A stretch of 64,000 bases of DNA from Deroplatys truncata (lineage: Eukaryota; Arthropoda; Insecta; Mantodea; Mantidae), in NCBI GenBank assembly GCA_030765065.1, contig CM060978.1, positions 56,448,421-56,512,420 of the forward strand, given 5' to 3'. Shown here in pieces: positions 22,552 through 34,325 of the stretch; positions within the stretch are counted from its first letter, which is position 1, and the number at the start of each line of letters is the position of its first letter. The position numbers and the translations under genes were made by a program. Under the pieces are notes generated by a model. The model made no database searches and was not told the origin of the DNA. It worked only from the letters and a program-made list of their open reading frames with translations.

Positions 22552-22759
22552 CTGAGTCAAAGACAACCTCGCTAATCATGATCCAGCGAGCCGCAAAGTA
22601 TAGTTGTAACTTGACGAACCGTCCAATTCGCCCGTGGAGGTTGATTGATACATTTCGGGCGTTTTCGAGCACAGTGTCGGGCATGTAGGTGTAGACTAAT
22701 GGTCTGCCGTTATAGTACTGACCTCCCACACTGAACAACAGCTTGGCTTTGGCAAAAAC
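22552..22759 (-). CDS. Ddr: Discoidin domain receptor, exon C (DS-like domain, second half)
   Basis: Part of a collagen-receptor tyrosine kinase of the DDR family. It encodes 69 codons plus one base, starting VFAKAKLLFSVGGQYYNG and ending FAARWIMISEVVFDS. It matches the second half of the DS-like domain that follows the discoidin domain in DDR1/DDR2, where the family pattern is a beta strand with aromatic residues, a Pro-Leu strand, an N-glycosylation site, and a C-terminal strand of the form FAxxWxxxSEIxFxS. Key visible residues are W59 of the exon and the SEVVFDS end. A sequon NVS is present. Acceptor is ATAATTTTCAG/GTTTTT, donor is TCAG/GTAAG. Phase 0 start joins exon B (VQ then VFAKAK); phase 1 end joins exon D. 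The domain is extracellular. Identification is confident at family level, and DDR1-like versus DDR2-like cannot be decided. Confidence 0.93.
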
Positions 22760-22864
22760 CTGAAAATTATAAGCAAATTTGATTTAAAGTAGGAAAATAG
22801 GCACTGGAATACCTGAACTATGTCGAACAGCTATGAGGGTAATGTACAGTGTATACAATGGAGG
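22760..22864. other. DDR intron B-C, acceptor side
   Basis: Contains the polypyrimidine stretch (on the minus strand) leading to the exon C acceptor at 22760-22761. Confidence 0.7.
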
Positions 22865-23300
22865 GGACAACTCCCACACTGCAAGCTACGGGAGATCTAT
22901 TGCGGCTACCACCCTCCAGAGGAAGGGATGATGTGAAGAAATCGCAGAAGGCTACAGGAAACGAGCAGAGAACTCCCTAATGGTTCCTGGCTTGAAGACC
23001 CCTCCCACTGCTGTAGCTGTTCAGAAAGGGCGATAAGAGACCCGCCTAACCAAGTAGCCCTCTGGTATCCACAGGGAGAACTCTTTCCTTGAAACAACCA
23101 TCTGTCTGGTACCGCCAAACGCCACGAAACTAAAAGCATATCTGAAACATCAAGAGGAAACGGAATGAAAAGGAAATTATAAAAAGGTAGATGAGATACC
23201 ACGCCAGAATCGCCTACCGAAGCCAGATTGGATGATCGACGAGAATCAAACTTGAGACCTCCACACGTTACCGCGGAGCCATTTCGCTCGGTGTGAGATA
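22865..23300 (-). mobile_element. SINE-like repeat, family S5
   Basis: The complement begins near 23290 with a tRNA-like head (AAATGGCTCCGCGGTAACG, then a weak box B GTTTGATTCTCG) and continues as a GC-richer 400-bp body ending near 22865. No second copy in the window, so the extent is approximate. Confidence 0.5.
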
Positions 23301-23873
23301 ATGTAGATTGAGATAATTTAGAATACAATTGACGTTTTATTCAGTGAAAAGAGCTATACTCAGTCCGAATTATTAACCTACTGGATGTAAACATAATATT
23401 AAATATCCGTCCGCGCGAGTGTGTTGTGATTGGTCGTTCAAATACTGTACCTCTTTTTCTGCAGTTGTGGCCATTCTAGCTTTGAAACAGGCTTCAAAAC
23501 ACCATTCTTTACGCGCTGTTAATCTTAATGTACAGAAAGAGATTTTTTTTCAATCTCGCAATATGCCCCTCATTGACCCAAGTTTCATATAACAGCGCAG
23601 GATGATCCGTTTAGGATGCCAGAAAAGTAAAGCGTTATATATAAGAGGTTAATGCACACATCTCTGAGATTTTTGCTGTAATATAAGCGAAAAGGATGTA
23701 ACTTAACGATGAGTTATGTTTCAGTTTGATATCTTAAACAGTTCCTCAGTTATTTCGTCATGAATTTAGAAAATTTAACATTTTAATCTTCCCTTGAAAC
23801 TTTGTCTATTGTTGCTGGTTGATTATCAAAAAGAAACCATGACGATTGGAACGGATAACACACTTTAAAAAAA
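23301..23873. other. Unassigned intron sequence
   Basis: No recognisable gene or repeat. Confidence 0.4.
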
Positions 23874-24702
23874 TTTGATGTGTACACTCACATGACTTTC
23901 TCTACTCTTGTAGAAACTATTTTTACAAACGCTTATTCTCCATATGCTTCATGTTAATCGAGATGTTAATCTTATTGCTAATTTTCTTGTAGATGCAAGG
24001 GGAATTGGTAGGCTTTAAGCGATAGTCAAATGTTTTAAGACCTGTCTGCTATGTGGAGCATTCCATTCTCTTTGCATTAGCAGGACAAAAAAAAAATGAA
24101 TAACGAATTCCCATTTGGGAAAAGTATTGAAAAATTTAAGGGAGTAACAAGCAATATCGTGAAAATGGTTCACTCAACAACAAAAAATGTATATGACATA
24201 AGTTGTGTATTTTAACGCGATATACATTTTTTGTGTAGTAAAATTTTGTCTATCTCTTATGGTTTACCAGTTATGCAAAAGTCGTTCAAAATGAAGAATG
24301 CTTTTGGAGACATTCCCAGAAAATTCGAGATATACATTTCATTTCTCATGGAAATATCTTAAACATATGATATTTTAATCAAAATCGTTAGAGCCATTTT
24401 TGAGAAAATTAAAATTTTCGAAAAGTGTTCCATGTAAAGGGTAATCTGGGGTGGAGGATTTTCTTGAAAACCTTCATGTCGTATCTCTGGAAGATACTGA
24501 ACCTAAATACCAAGTTTGGTGTTTATCCGACTGTTCGTTTCTGAGTTATGCTGCTCACAGACACACACACGGACATGTTTCCAAAAATGCTTTTTTTTGG
24601 ATTCAGGGGGTCTCAAAACATGTATTTCCGGTGAAATCTCGGTATCGAATTTTTGGGTGGAATACAATACTTCCCCTACTTACAATACGTTGTAGAGAAA
24701 GT
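23874..24702 (+). mobile_element. Tct-A element, full length
   Basis: Starts TTTGATGTGTACACTCACAT after an A-run, ends TGTAGAGAAAGT. CA tract very short (about 24556-24573), a near-ancestral state of the microsatellite. Confidence 0.85.
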
Positions 24703-25439
24703 GAAAATTCAATACTTTGTCCAACACAGTTCAGCATACCTATTTCTTTAAATTCTTTGCAAACGTGTATCACAGACCTTGAGAAACACTCGTAAACTCG
24801 GTAGCGAGATTCACTGAGATTGTGGAGTTTCTCTGCATTGAGAATTGAACACATTTAGCACTGTTTGCGTTTCGTCATTCTTTAAATTACATATTTTTAT
24901 GCCAGATATGTCCGGTGCTATCTAAGTAGAACGTGCTATTATGCTCCAAATAATAATATGTCCTCTAATAATTCGTGTTCTATTCGTTAATTTTAATGTA
25001 TTTTTAAATTCCATTACAAATGTGATGTAAAATGGAGATTTGGTTTATTATTAGGAGACAGTTGCAATGGTAGCTGTATTTAGGTAAACGGCCATCACAT
25101 TCGTTCTGTGTCACATACATTTATTTACATGCAGTAGGTTAATTATAATGTATATAGAATAAGCCGTTTATTCTACTACTGATGAAACGTCCATTTTTTG
25201 GTAAAAAAATACTAAACAATAGTCACTGAACTTTCTATTGTCTGATATGTAATTAATTTATTTTCTGGATGTGATTGATTATACAGTATGAACATAATGC
25301 ATAGTCACAGCAACACGAAAATTAATACTCCAGGCATGTTTTTAAAATAAATACCGATATTTTTTTTAAAAAAATAACAAAACATTATTTCTGAAATACT
25401 TTTTTATCACGCATTACTTTACACTTTACAAGAAAGATC
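24703..25439. other. Unassigned AT-rich intron sequence
   Basis: Nothing recognisable. Confidence 0.4.
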
Positions 25440-25940
25440 CAGGGGTAAAAGCCACCGCTGTAGCCAGGGAGGAGGGCGCCATCCGAATGGCTCTCATACC
25501 CAGTAGTAGGCACCTGAAAATTTAAGCCGGCCTCTCATTACACGGTGGAAGGGGATACGCCTCTTACGTGTGTCAACTCACAAAGGGAAGAATACCGAAC
25601 AACCTCGGTGGGACCGACAGCCCACTACGTGCCACCTACTGGCTCTCCAGGGCGGTGTCGGAGGACCTTGAGGCGTCTTACAACCCAGCCCGGACGTGAA
25701 CCGCCCAGACGTACCCAAACTCCCATGAGTATCGGTAACCCCTGCCCCGCCGAGTCCAACCCAATACAAACAACACCTTCACGGGTGGGGCTCGAATGTT
25801 TGGCCCAACGTACTTCTTGTAATGTCAGAAATACCATGAGTGCTGAGGATCCGCAGCGCCCCCACCACGGCGGCTGAAGGGGTTGGAACCCCTCTTACGG
25901 GGTCCTTACACCTTACGCCACGTCTCTACGTAGTCACCGC
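25440..25940. repeat. GC-rich, CpG-rich island-like block
   Basis: About 500 bp clearly richer in GC and CpG than the surrounding intron, with sharp edges. Both strands show moderately long open frames as a result of composition, without domain features. It may be a SINE or the UTR of an unseen element. A CpG island of a host promoter is less likely in the middle of a DDR intron. Confidence 0.4.
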
Positions 25941-26649
25941 CGTTATTCAATCACTTGTAACGGGAAACCAGCTTTTGAATGCCTTCGTCAAAGAACATAC
26001 CGCCTGGATGAAAGCCAAGTCTACAATTGTTTGTTTCAGTCATCATCGTCATTGAAATGTTTTCCATCAAGAATTTCCTCAGATGAAGAAACAGATGAAA
26101 ATCGCTTGGTGCCAAGCCCGGACTGTGGTCTTATTGTTCCCAACCAAATGATGCGATCAGATGTTGAGTTTGTTTGGCTGTGTATGGCCGGGCATTGTCA
26201 CTCATTATTGTTTCCCCATAAACCTCACACAATTGGCAATGAATGTTTGCTAGCGTAACATTTCTCACATTCAAAAAACGAATCACTAATCTGACTTCAC
26301 AGTTGATGGGTTATTTGATTGTTCTGAACATTTCGGAACGCTCTAACAACAGGAAAACAAAAAGTGACGATCGATCACAGCTGCGTCTGACTTCCTAATG
26401 AATGCGAAAGTGATCGTGCATGCAGAAATAACTTCCGTTTTTTTCTATCACGTCAGGTTTTTACACAAAATAAGTAATGTTTTGACAATTTTACTAATGA
26501 GCGTAGAAAAGTATTCAAACACCATTTCACACAAGGAAAGTTTTTATTCAAGAAACATTTTAAGAATACTCTCAAGAACTCCCCTAATTTATTTCATGAC
26601 TACATATTAACAAAACAAGAAGCCGAAGTGTTCCGATGAATTTTTTTAA
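25941..26649. other. Unassigned intron sequence
   Basis: No gene recognised. Open frames at 26031-26610 (plus) are short and lack domain features. Confidence 0.4.
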
Positions 26650-27235
26650 AAATTGCTCTTCTTTGACTTCCTTGCAGATCCTTGAAGATGACTGTCCCTC
26701 CTCAACATCCAACAGTAGTCGGCCATCATAGTTACATTTTATCTCCCCTGGTACCTCCTCTCCATTTCCTTAATATCTTGGTGAAAACTTTCACCCCGCT
26801 CTTCACTATAATGTACCAGATTTTCTGGAAAGTAGTCGATATGTGAATGCAGAAAATGCACCTTTACACTCATGTTACAACCCATCTTCCTGAAATTTTC
26901 CAACATTGTTTCGAGAATGGCCTTGTAATTAGGATCTTTGTTATTGCCTAAGAAGTTTTCAGTAACTGATCGGAAGGCGGTCCATGCTTCTATTTCTCTC
27001 TCATTCATTGTCTTATCAAAATCTTCATCCTTTATCAATTTCTTTATTTGAGGACCAACAAAAATTCCAGCATTTAATTTGCTTGTGTAATGAAGGGAAA
27101 TTTCTTGGAAAGGTACTTGAAGCAGGGTCCATCCTGTGATAGAGCCCTTACAAATTGCTTCATCAAGGCCAATTTTATGTGTAGTGGCGGAAGCAATATC
27201 TTTATAGCTCTATATTTTTGAACTGAAATTGTGAA
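26650..27235 (-). pseudogene. Degenerate copy of a widespread arthropod/cnidarian uncharacterised protein
   Basis: On the minus strand a 99-codon open stretch (26739-27038) and its flanks in other frames read as one broken protein. In order: KILLPPLHIKLALMKQFV, a shift near 27075, GIFVGPQIKKLIKDE, then MSVKVHFLHSHIDYFPENL, then ESFHQDIKEMERRYQGR, a stop at the expected Trp, then MMADYCWMLRRD. The HFLHSHxDxFPEN and FHQDIxxMExRYQG motifs mark a family found in many copies in arthropod and hydra genomes, usually unnamed and suspected to be mobile-element cargo. Its function is not known to me. At least one frameshift and one stop make it a pseudogene. Confidence 0.75.
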
Positions 27236-27564
27236 AAAACCTGTACATGATAGAAAAAAATTAAAAGTAGTTCTGAAATCAGCATAAAAAGTGAGTCAAA
27301 ATCACTTATTAGTTTTCAGTCATCCGATATCATGCAGACTAGCGTAATGTATAAGTAGCTAAAGAGTTAAAAGCTGTAACATTGTCCATATGCAACGGGG
27401 GGATGACATGTTCTAGCATGATGGTGCGTCACCATACTATGCAAAACGCTTCCGTGATTATATGAATGATTCGGCAACAACTGACGATGGACCAATTATG
27501 TGACCATCGAATTCTTCATATGTTGCATCATGAACTCTTCCTCTGGGGTTTAGTGAAGAATGTG

Positions 27565-27596
<32 letters not shown>

Positions 27597-28269
27597 CGTG
27601 GTCAGAGAAAATATTTTCAAAGCCTTTGGAAGAGTTATACCCGAGATATTAAAGCACATTTTGGAGAAATTATTCTCAGGTATGAAATCTACCGCGTTCG
27701 CTTGGGAGCACAAAAGGTGGCCCATATAGGAAAGAGGGGAAAATAAGTTGGTACTGAAGGAGCAACTCTCTCCAAGCGTCACCTTTGTAGTACCCCTTTC
27801 GGATATTCTAGCCACTTCATTGACAATCTGCTTACGTTAGCCCTAAAGATGGGCGGCACGTAACATTGCCAAAGATATATTAATGAGGCTTACGACAGTG
27901 ATACATATTTTAACTGCTATTAATAATAATAATGATAATTATAATAGAAAAAATAATAACGATAACAATAAAGATGTTCTTGTTTCCAGATTAAAAAAGG
28001 TTCTATTTTTCAAGTATAATAATAGTTGATAGATATTTTATTTCACTTCGTTAGTTACATAATTTTATCTCTACACATGGCCCTTTACATATCATTTTCT
28101 CTTTCACTAAGTTGCTGCATTACTAAGGGCCCGAAAACATCCAACACCATCGTTGTCGAGTTTTTGGGTCCTATTTAATTTTATGATTCAACAATCTACA
28201 TTTTCTTTCTATTCCCTATTTCTAATTTTTTTAGCCTAAATATTTTCCTGTTTCAAATAAACTTTCCTT
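27236..28269. other. Unassigned intron sequence with TA and TAA simple repeats
   Basis: A (TA)n run lies at about 27561-27597 and a loose AATAAT-rich stretch at 27920-27985. No gene recognised. Confidence 0.5.
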
Positions 28270-29280
28270 CTATTTAACTCTTAACATCCTTTTACCTATA
28301 ATTTCATTTGGTAATCTAGACCAATTGTTTCTTTGCATTTTTCCTCATATTCATTGTTCCTTCACATTCTAACATTAAATGTCAATAATTATTAAATTTG
28401 CTATTATATAATGGGCAGCATTTGCCTTTCTCACTCTCCTATGCCGTTTAACCTCACCACCCCTAACCTAACCCATGCAAAGCCCTCTCTTGCTATTTTA
28501 TTACAAACATCAACATAGTTTTCTCTTTCCCATGTCCTTTTAATCTCTGTATATACATGAAATGATCTTTTTTAATTAAAACTACCAATTATTTCCTGTC
28601 TTTCCATATCTTCAATCCTCAATCTAATTCTTTTCCAACATCCCTTCTCACGTGATTGTCTATATCCCCAAATATACCCACTTCTAGACACTTGTACCAA
28701 GTATCCTCTTTATTTAGCTTTCGCTGAACCTCCAAACACTGTTTTAAAATATTATTATTCTCTGATTCCTCAATTCTCAACCAATATTTCACTATTCTTT
28801 AAAAAATTTTAGCCTTACCACCAAATCTCCCTAACTCCATTTGTGCAACCCCCATTAGGTGAGGCTCTTGGTATACCCAGAATTATTTTACAAAAGCTCC
28901 TATGCACTTTATTTACCCGTTCCCACCCCTCCTCAATACCCCAAATCTCTGCACCATACAGAATTTTTGCCTCAACTATTGCTCCATATACTCTTTCTAT
29001 CCATTTTACGTGCATCTCAGGTATTTTATCTAAACATGCTCTAATAACTTTCATTGCCACTTTTCCTTTTGTTAAAACTTGTTTCTTTTGTTCTCCCCAT
29101 CTACCGTTTCTACTTAGTCTTACTCCCAAATAATCAAAATTTCTGACATTCTCAATTTCCTTACCTTTTCAACTCCATTTTTCATCCTTTCTCAACGTAT
29201 TACAGTTTTTAAATACCATTATTTTTGTTTTGCTTGTATTAACTCTAAGGCTCCAATTACTTTGTTTAATCCCACAGTAG
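28270..29280 (-). mobile_element. LINE-X fragment, minus strand
   Basis: The complement encodes an ORF2 C-terminal half: an open frame (28815-29129) with AKILYGAEIWGIEEGWER and FCKIILGIPRAS, then further pieces with TWERENYVDVCNKIAREGFA and WVRLG toward 28400. This is the same region and family as the 1.6-kb fragment. A frameshift after the PRAS motif and several stops make it inactive. Sense of the element is the same as DDR transcription. Confidence 0.75.
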
Positions 29281-30085
29281 TTTAATAATAGTATAATACT
29301 AAAGCCTAATATTATTATCGTATACAAATACTAATGGGTCAAACTAATTAATAATCTTGAAGGCAAAAATTCAATGGTGGCAATAATTTTAGACTTGGTT
29401 TCTATATTACATCCAGAGAAAACATTTAATATAAATCGTGATACCGTTGTGCATTTAATTACTGCAGGTGACCCATTTCTCACCCAACCGCTCTCTACAA
29501 GACCGAGTCGCTAATTATGCTATTTGAACCAGCTATCCCTATTTATTTACACAAATCAGTATAATACATTAAGAGAGGCTATTTATGACACCTACTTTTC
29601 ACACAGAGTACATCATCATTGGTTCATGTTGTTCTCTTGGAATTTGTTCCAAGCCAGTCATATGGAGAAGTAATAAGGGCTGAGTGGAAAATAGTGTTGG
29701 TTGTAGAAATGTAGAAATCTTACGGAGTAATAAAGAATTTACAATCTGAGCAAAACGTTATCTTTATGGAATATATTTATAAACTGCAGACAAATAAATA
29801 TATAACTTTTATTTTATTCCTTACCAAAAGGATCACCCTGAAGTTTTAGTACCTTATACACCCATATAAACGTGGCCCACATGTATACACCACATATTAC
29901 ATAAGTAAGTAGTTAAACAAGCAGAAGGCACAAATTCTATGAAACTGAACGCGTAATGCATTTCCCAATTCGCTGCTGATGTTTACAGCTGACCCGATGA
30001 AACATTTGAATCTAAACTTGTCACTGTGTGATACATTTTTTCAAGTAGGCAAGCTAAAGAAGGTAAATTTTACTTGAAATCTTAC
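29281..30085. other. DDR intron B-C, donor side
   Basis: Intron following exon B. No repeat recognised beyond AT-rich sequence. Confidence 0.5.
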
Positions 30086-30219
30086 CTGGACATTTTTGGA
30101 GAAGAAGTTATTGGTAAAGATGTGGACAGCACTGAAGTTTCGGACTTGGTCGAATTCGAACACCATCTCAACATAGTGATTCGGAAAAGAGTCATTTCTC
30201 CAAGCGACCCAACCACTAC
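30086..30219 (-). CDS. Ddr: Discoidin domain receptor, exon B (DS-like domain, middle)
   Basis: Encodes two bases of a split Gly codon plus 44 codons: SGWVAWRNDSFPNHYVEM, then VFEFDQVRNFSAVHIFTNN, then FFSKNVQ. This is the most diagnostic DDR segment in the window. In vertebrate DDRs the same place reads as W, then the NxSF glycosylation site, then YVEMxFEF followed by R.F..M.VHCNN. The invariant YVEM-FEFD core is present, with two sequons (NDS, NFS). The acceptor TTTCTTGCAG/GTAGTGG and donor GTCCAG/GTAAGA are near consensus. Starts in phase 1 (after exon A AAA-G) and ends in phase 0. The vertebrate CysAsnAsn is ThrAsnAsn here, so the partner cysteine may differ. Confidence 0.95.
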
Positions 30220-30359
30220 CTGCAAGAAATACGTACATACATACAAATAAAGATAATGTTTTTATTCTATTTTATTTTACGTCGCTTTAACTCCTTGGTC
30301 ATATCGCGACGGATCTATTGGTTAATACCTCTTAGAACGATATGTGATGGACAGTTAGC

Positions 30360-30656
30360 CTTCTAGGTCTCATCTCTATAACGCCTGCTTCATGCTGTGC
30401 AGATGGCGTTAGGGTGCCGTCCAGTCTAACTGCTTACATTGTCTGTAGATAGATGGCATAGCATTCGCTATTAGCACTTATTTTTTATTTTACTATTGTT
30501 TTAGACTTAAGATGAAACTTTGGGTTGTGGTATTAAATATCCAATCCGGTATTTACCTTGGCGACTGAGGAAAACCACGAAAAAACCTTAGACAGATTGG
30601 TTGGCCCACGGGATTTGAACCCAGGACCTCCCGAATGCCATCCCGCTCGGTTAAAG
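30360..30656 (-). mobile_element. SINE, family S2, minus strand
   Basis: The complement starts AACCGAGCGGGATGGC, has box B GGTTCAAATCCCGTGG, then CCAACCAATCTGTCTAAGG and TTTTCCTCAGTCGCC, and ends near the ATGGCATAGCATTCGC phrase. Second copy of the family at 7735-8010. It lies about 140 bp upstream of the DDR exon B acceptor in transcript sense. Confidence 0.7.
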
Positions 30657-30880
30657 ATAGTTGTTTATCCTATTAATTTTAATATTGTTATGGAATGTAA
30701 CATTTACAATTATGTTGTTTCATGCACATCAACAGACAAAGCAAACGCCCTGAAATAAGTATATCAAGGGTAACCTGTAGGAAATTAGTAATTTGCGCAA
30801 CGTTTAACCAACTTAGTTGGAAATTTTAACATAGCTTTGTTCAGCCTAACGTAATGCCAACTGCTGACTCGAAAAAAAAT

Positions 30881-31592
30881 TCTTGATATGATACATTCAC
30901 ATGTCTGCCTTCTATCATTTATTAGTGATATACAAATTATACATACTCAAGCTTATTTTTCTATCTACAACATTTTAATCCAAATAAACCTTTGCAGAAG
31001 TAGTTATATTGCACATTTCGTTATAGATACAAAGCGAGCAGCGACAGTCAAATATTTAAGAACTGGACACCATATGCTGGCTTTAAAGTTCCATACTGCA
31101 ATCGCGAGAAACAACTGAATGTTAATAGGACTTTAAAGAATGACCAAGTAATGACCAATTCGAACGTTTAATAACCGATATCTCAGAAACGGTTTATGCT
31201 AAAAAAACGTATTTTAAATAAATTTAAATATTTTTAAGAGATCTACATTTTTGTGTAGTACGCTTTCGTCTATGGCTTAACGTTTACCAGTTATACAAGA
31301 TTATAAAGAATTCCTTCCTAATGAAGTGGACTTCCTAGGCTATTTCCAGAAACTTTAAAATATGCACTTTATTTAACATGTAAATATCTTGCATATACGG
31401 TACTTTAATAAAAATTGTTGGAGCCATTTTTTTTAGAAAATCAAAATTTTCGAAAAAATGTTTCGCTTAAAGATAGTAGCAGTGGGGAGACTTCCTTGAA
31501 AATGTTTGTCTCTCATCCTTGGAAGATAGTAAACTCAGATACCAAGTTTGTAATTTATCCGACTTATCGTTTTTGAGTTATACTGTTCACAG

Positions 31593-31655
<63 letters not shown>

Positions 31656-31780
31656 GCATGTTTCCAAAAATGCTTTATTTGATCCAGGGACCCCCAAAAC
31701 ATGTATTTCCGGTGAAATCCCGGTATCGAATTTTTGGGTGGAATGCAATGCTTCTACTTAATATACCTAGTAGAGAAAGA
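30881..31780 (+). mobile_element. Tct-B element, full length
   Basis: Starts TCTTGATATGATACATTCAC, ends TAGTAGAGAAAG. Diagnostic Tct-B words: TTTAATCCAAATAAACCTTT, CATTTCGTTATAGATAC, GACTTCCTAGGCTATTTCC. A CA tract of roughly 28 units occupies about 31597-31652. Confidence 0.85.
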
Positions 31781-31946
31781 AAAAAGCATGCATTTTCTCT
31801 TTGAGCAAATTTTTTTCATGAAATGTAGTGTTTTGTGAAGGCTATAATGAAACTATTGAATTCATTCTAGCTAAGATTAAAGAAAATATTTCTCGGTCTC
31901 TGTACTAAATTTCAAATTTATATCATTGATAGTTTCTGAAAAAAAA

Positions 31947-32656
31947 TCTGATGTGTTACACTCACATGACTTTCTCTACTGTTGTACAATCTATTTTTAC
32001 AAACGCCTATTCACCATATGCTTTATGTTAATCGAGATATCGAGATGTCAATCTTATTGCTAATTTTCTTGTAGATGCAAGGGGAATATGGTAGCTTTTA
32101 AGCGATGGTCAAATATTTTAACGCTGGTTGCTATGCGGCGCATTCCATTCTCTTTGCAAGTCCAGGACATAAAAAAATGAATAACGAATTTGAGAAAAAG
32201 TATAAGTATTGGAAAATTTAAGGGAATAACAAGCAATATCTCGAAAACGGTACACTCAACAAAAGAAATGTATATGACATAAGTTGTGTATTTTAACGAG
32301 ATCTACATTTTTTGTGCAGTAAAATTTTGTCTATCTCTTATGGTTTACCAGTTATGCAAAAGTCGTTCACAATGAAGAATACTTTTGGAGACATTCCCAG
32401 AAAATTCGAGATACACATTTCATTTCTCATGACATTATCTTAAACATATGATATTTTAATCAAAATCGTTAGAGCCATTTTTGAGAAAATTAAAATTTTC
32501 GAAAAATGTTCCATGTAAAGGGTAGTCTGGGGTGAGGGGGATTTTCTTGAAAACCTTCGTGTCGCATCTCTGGAAGATACTGAACCTAAATACCAAGTTT
32601 GGTGTTTATCCGACTGTTCGTTTTTGAGTTATGCTGTTCACAGACACACACACAGA

Positions 32657-32697
<41 letters not shown>

Positions 32698-32834
32698 ACA
32701 CACGGACATGTTTCCAAAAATGCTTTTTTTGGATTCAAGAGGTCTCAAAACATGTATTTCCGGTGAAATCTCGGTATCGAATTTTTGGGTGGAATGCAAT
32801 ACTTCCCCTACTTACTATACGTAGTAGAGAAAGT
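31947..32834 (+). mobile_element. Tct-A element, full length
   Basis: TCTGATGTGTTACACTCACA to AGTAGAGAAAGT in A-runs on both sides. A CA tract with two interruptions lies at about 32640-32703. One of the best preserved copies. Confidence 0.9.
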
Positions 32835-32872
32835 AAAAAAGAAAAAAAATAATATAAGCTTCTATAGAAAAA

Positions 32873-34261
32873 TCTGATGTTTTGCACACACATGACTTAA
32901 TCTACTCTTGTAAGAACTATTTTTACAAACGCTTTTTCTCCATCTACTTCATGTTAATCGGGATATGAGATGTTAATCTTATTGCTGATTTTCTTGTAAG
33001 TGCAAGGGGAATATGGTAGGCTTTAAGCTATAGTCAAATATTTTAAGAGCTGGTTGCTATGTGGAGTATTCCATTCTCCTTGCATGTCCAGGACATAAAA
33101 AAAATAAAGAATTCGAGAAAAAGTATAAGTATTGGAAAATTGACACAAATTACGAGGAATATCTAGGGAATGTTCACTGGACCAAAAAAATAAAAATTGT
33201 ATGTGTTATGCGAAAGTCATTCAGAATGAAGAGGACTTTTAGGAATATTCCCAGGAAATTCAAGATATACATTACATTTGCCATTAAAATATCTTAAACA
33301 TATGATGTTTTAATCAAATCTTTAGAGCCACTTTTGAAAAAATAAAATTTTTCTAAAAATGCTGCAAGTAAAGTGTAGTCTGGAGAGGGGGATTTTCTTG
33401 AAAATCTTCGTGTCGCTTCCTTGGAAATACTAAACTCTGTCGCAGTTCTCATGGCTCGTGTTATCTTATTTACTGCGCGCCTCTTGTTTTATTTTAAATT
33501 TGGGTTCATTGTCCTCCGGCTAGCTATTATAACTCAGTCGAGCAAGTATCACTAAGCAGGGTGTGTAAAGAGTTGTTGCTAAAAGATAACACTGATACAA
33601 AATTGTTTCTACACTTTTATTGCCGTCACACTTAATTAATAATACACATATTTAATCTTTATACACGCCTGACTGAAACTGTGATATTTCTGAATGTAAC
33701 TAAGTCGTTATAGTTGCCGCGCACCAATTACTTCGCGTACTTCACATTTTGTAACTAACTTTGCGATATCGTGAAAGACTCAAGACTGTGCGACACTTGC
33801 TTATGGCTCCAGAATATATACTCCTTCACCTCGAATTGCTTAAACATTATAATAAAGCTCCTATTGGTTACCAAATCGCACCCACTTTAGCTCTGTTTTA
33901 GTCAGCCAATCACTGCTACTAACATATATACTCTAGGGGAGATATTTCCTCCATTTCTAAAAAAGGCACACCACCCTGACGTCATTTGTTTATCTATTCT
34001 TAGTGATAAACAACTCACCCCCTCGGTTTATTGTTACCCACTTCTATTGTCAGTTTCAGTGAGGCCGTGTAAACTTAGTTCCTAACAATACTTATGGCTA
34101 ACAAACATCTAAAATCCTGTACATACAATAATATTAATTTACACTAAAATCACTTTGGCATTCACAGCATGTTATGATATAAAATACTGCCTGAACTCAA
34201 ATACCAAGTTTGGTATTTATCCAACTTTTCGTGTTTGAGTTATGCTGTTTACAGCCTGACA

Positions 34262-34325
<64 letters not shown>

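Noticed and set aside
25545-25877. 110-codon Pro/Arg/Thr-rich frame as a gene
   Set aside because: GC-rich composition keeps several frames open on both strands. No recognised motif.
31519-31761. Open frames with long His-Thr runs (also at 18064, 19734, 32624, 34210, 44743 and 62787)
   Set aside because: The runs are translated CA microsatellites in Tct copies. The frames change between copies and show no protein family.
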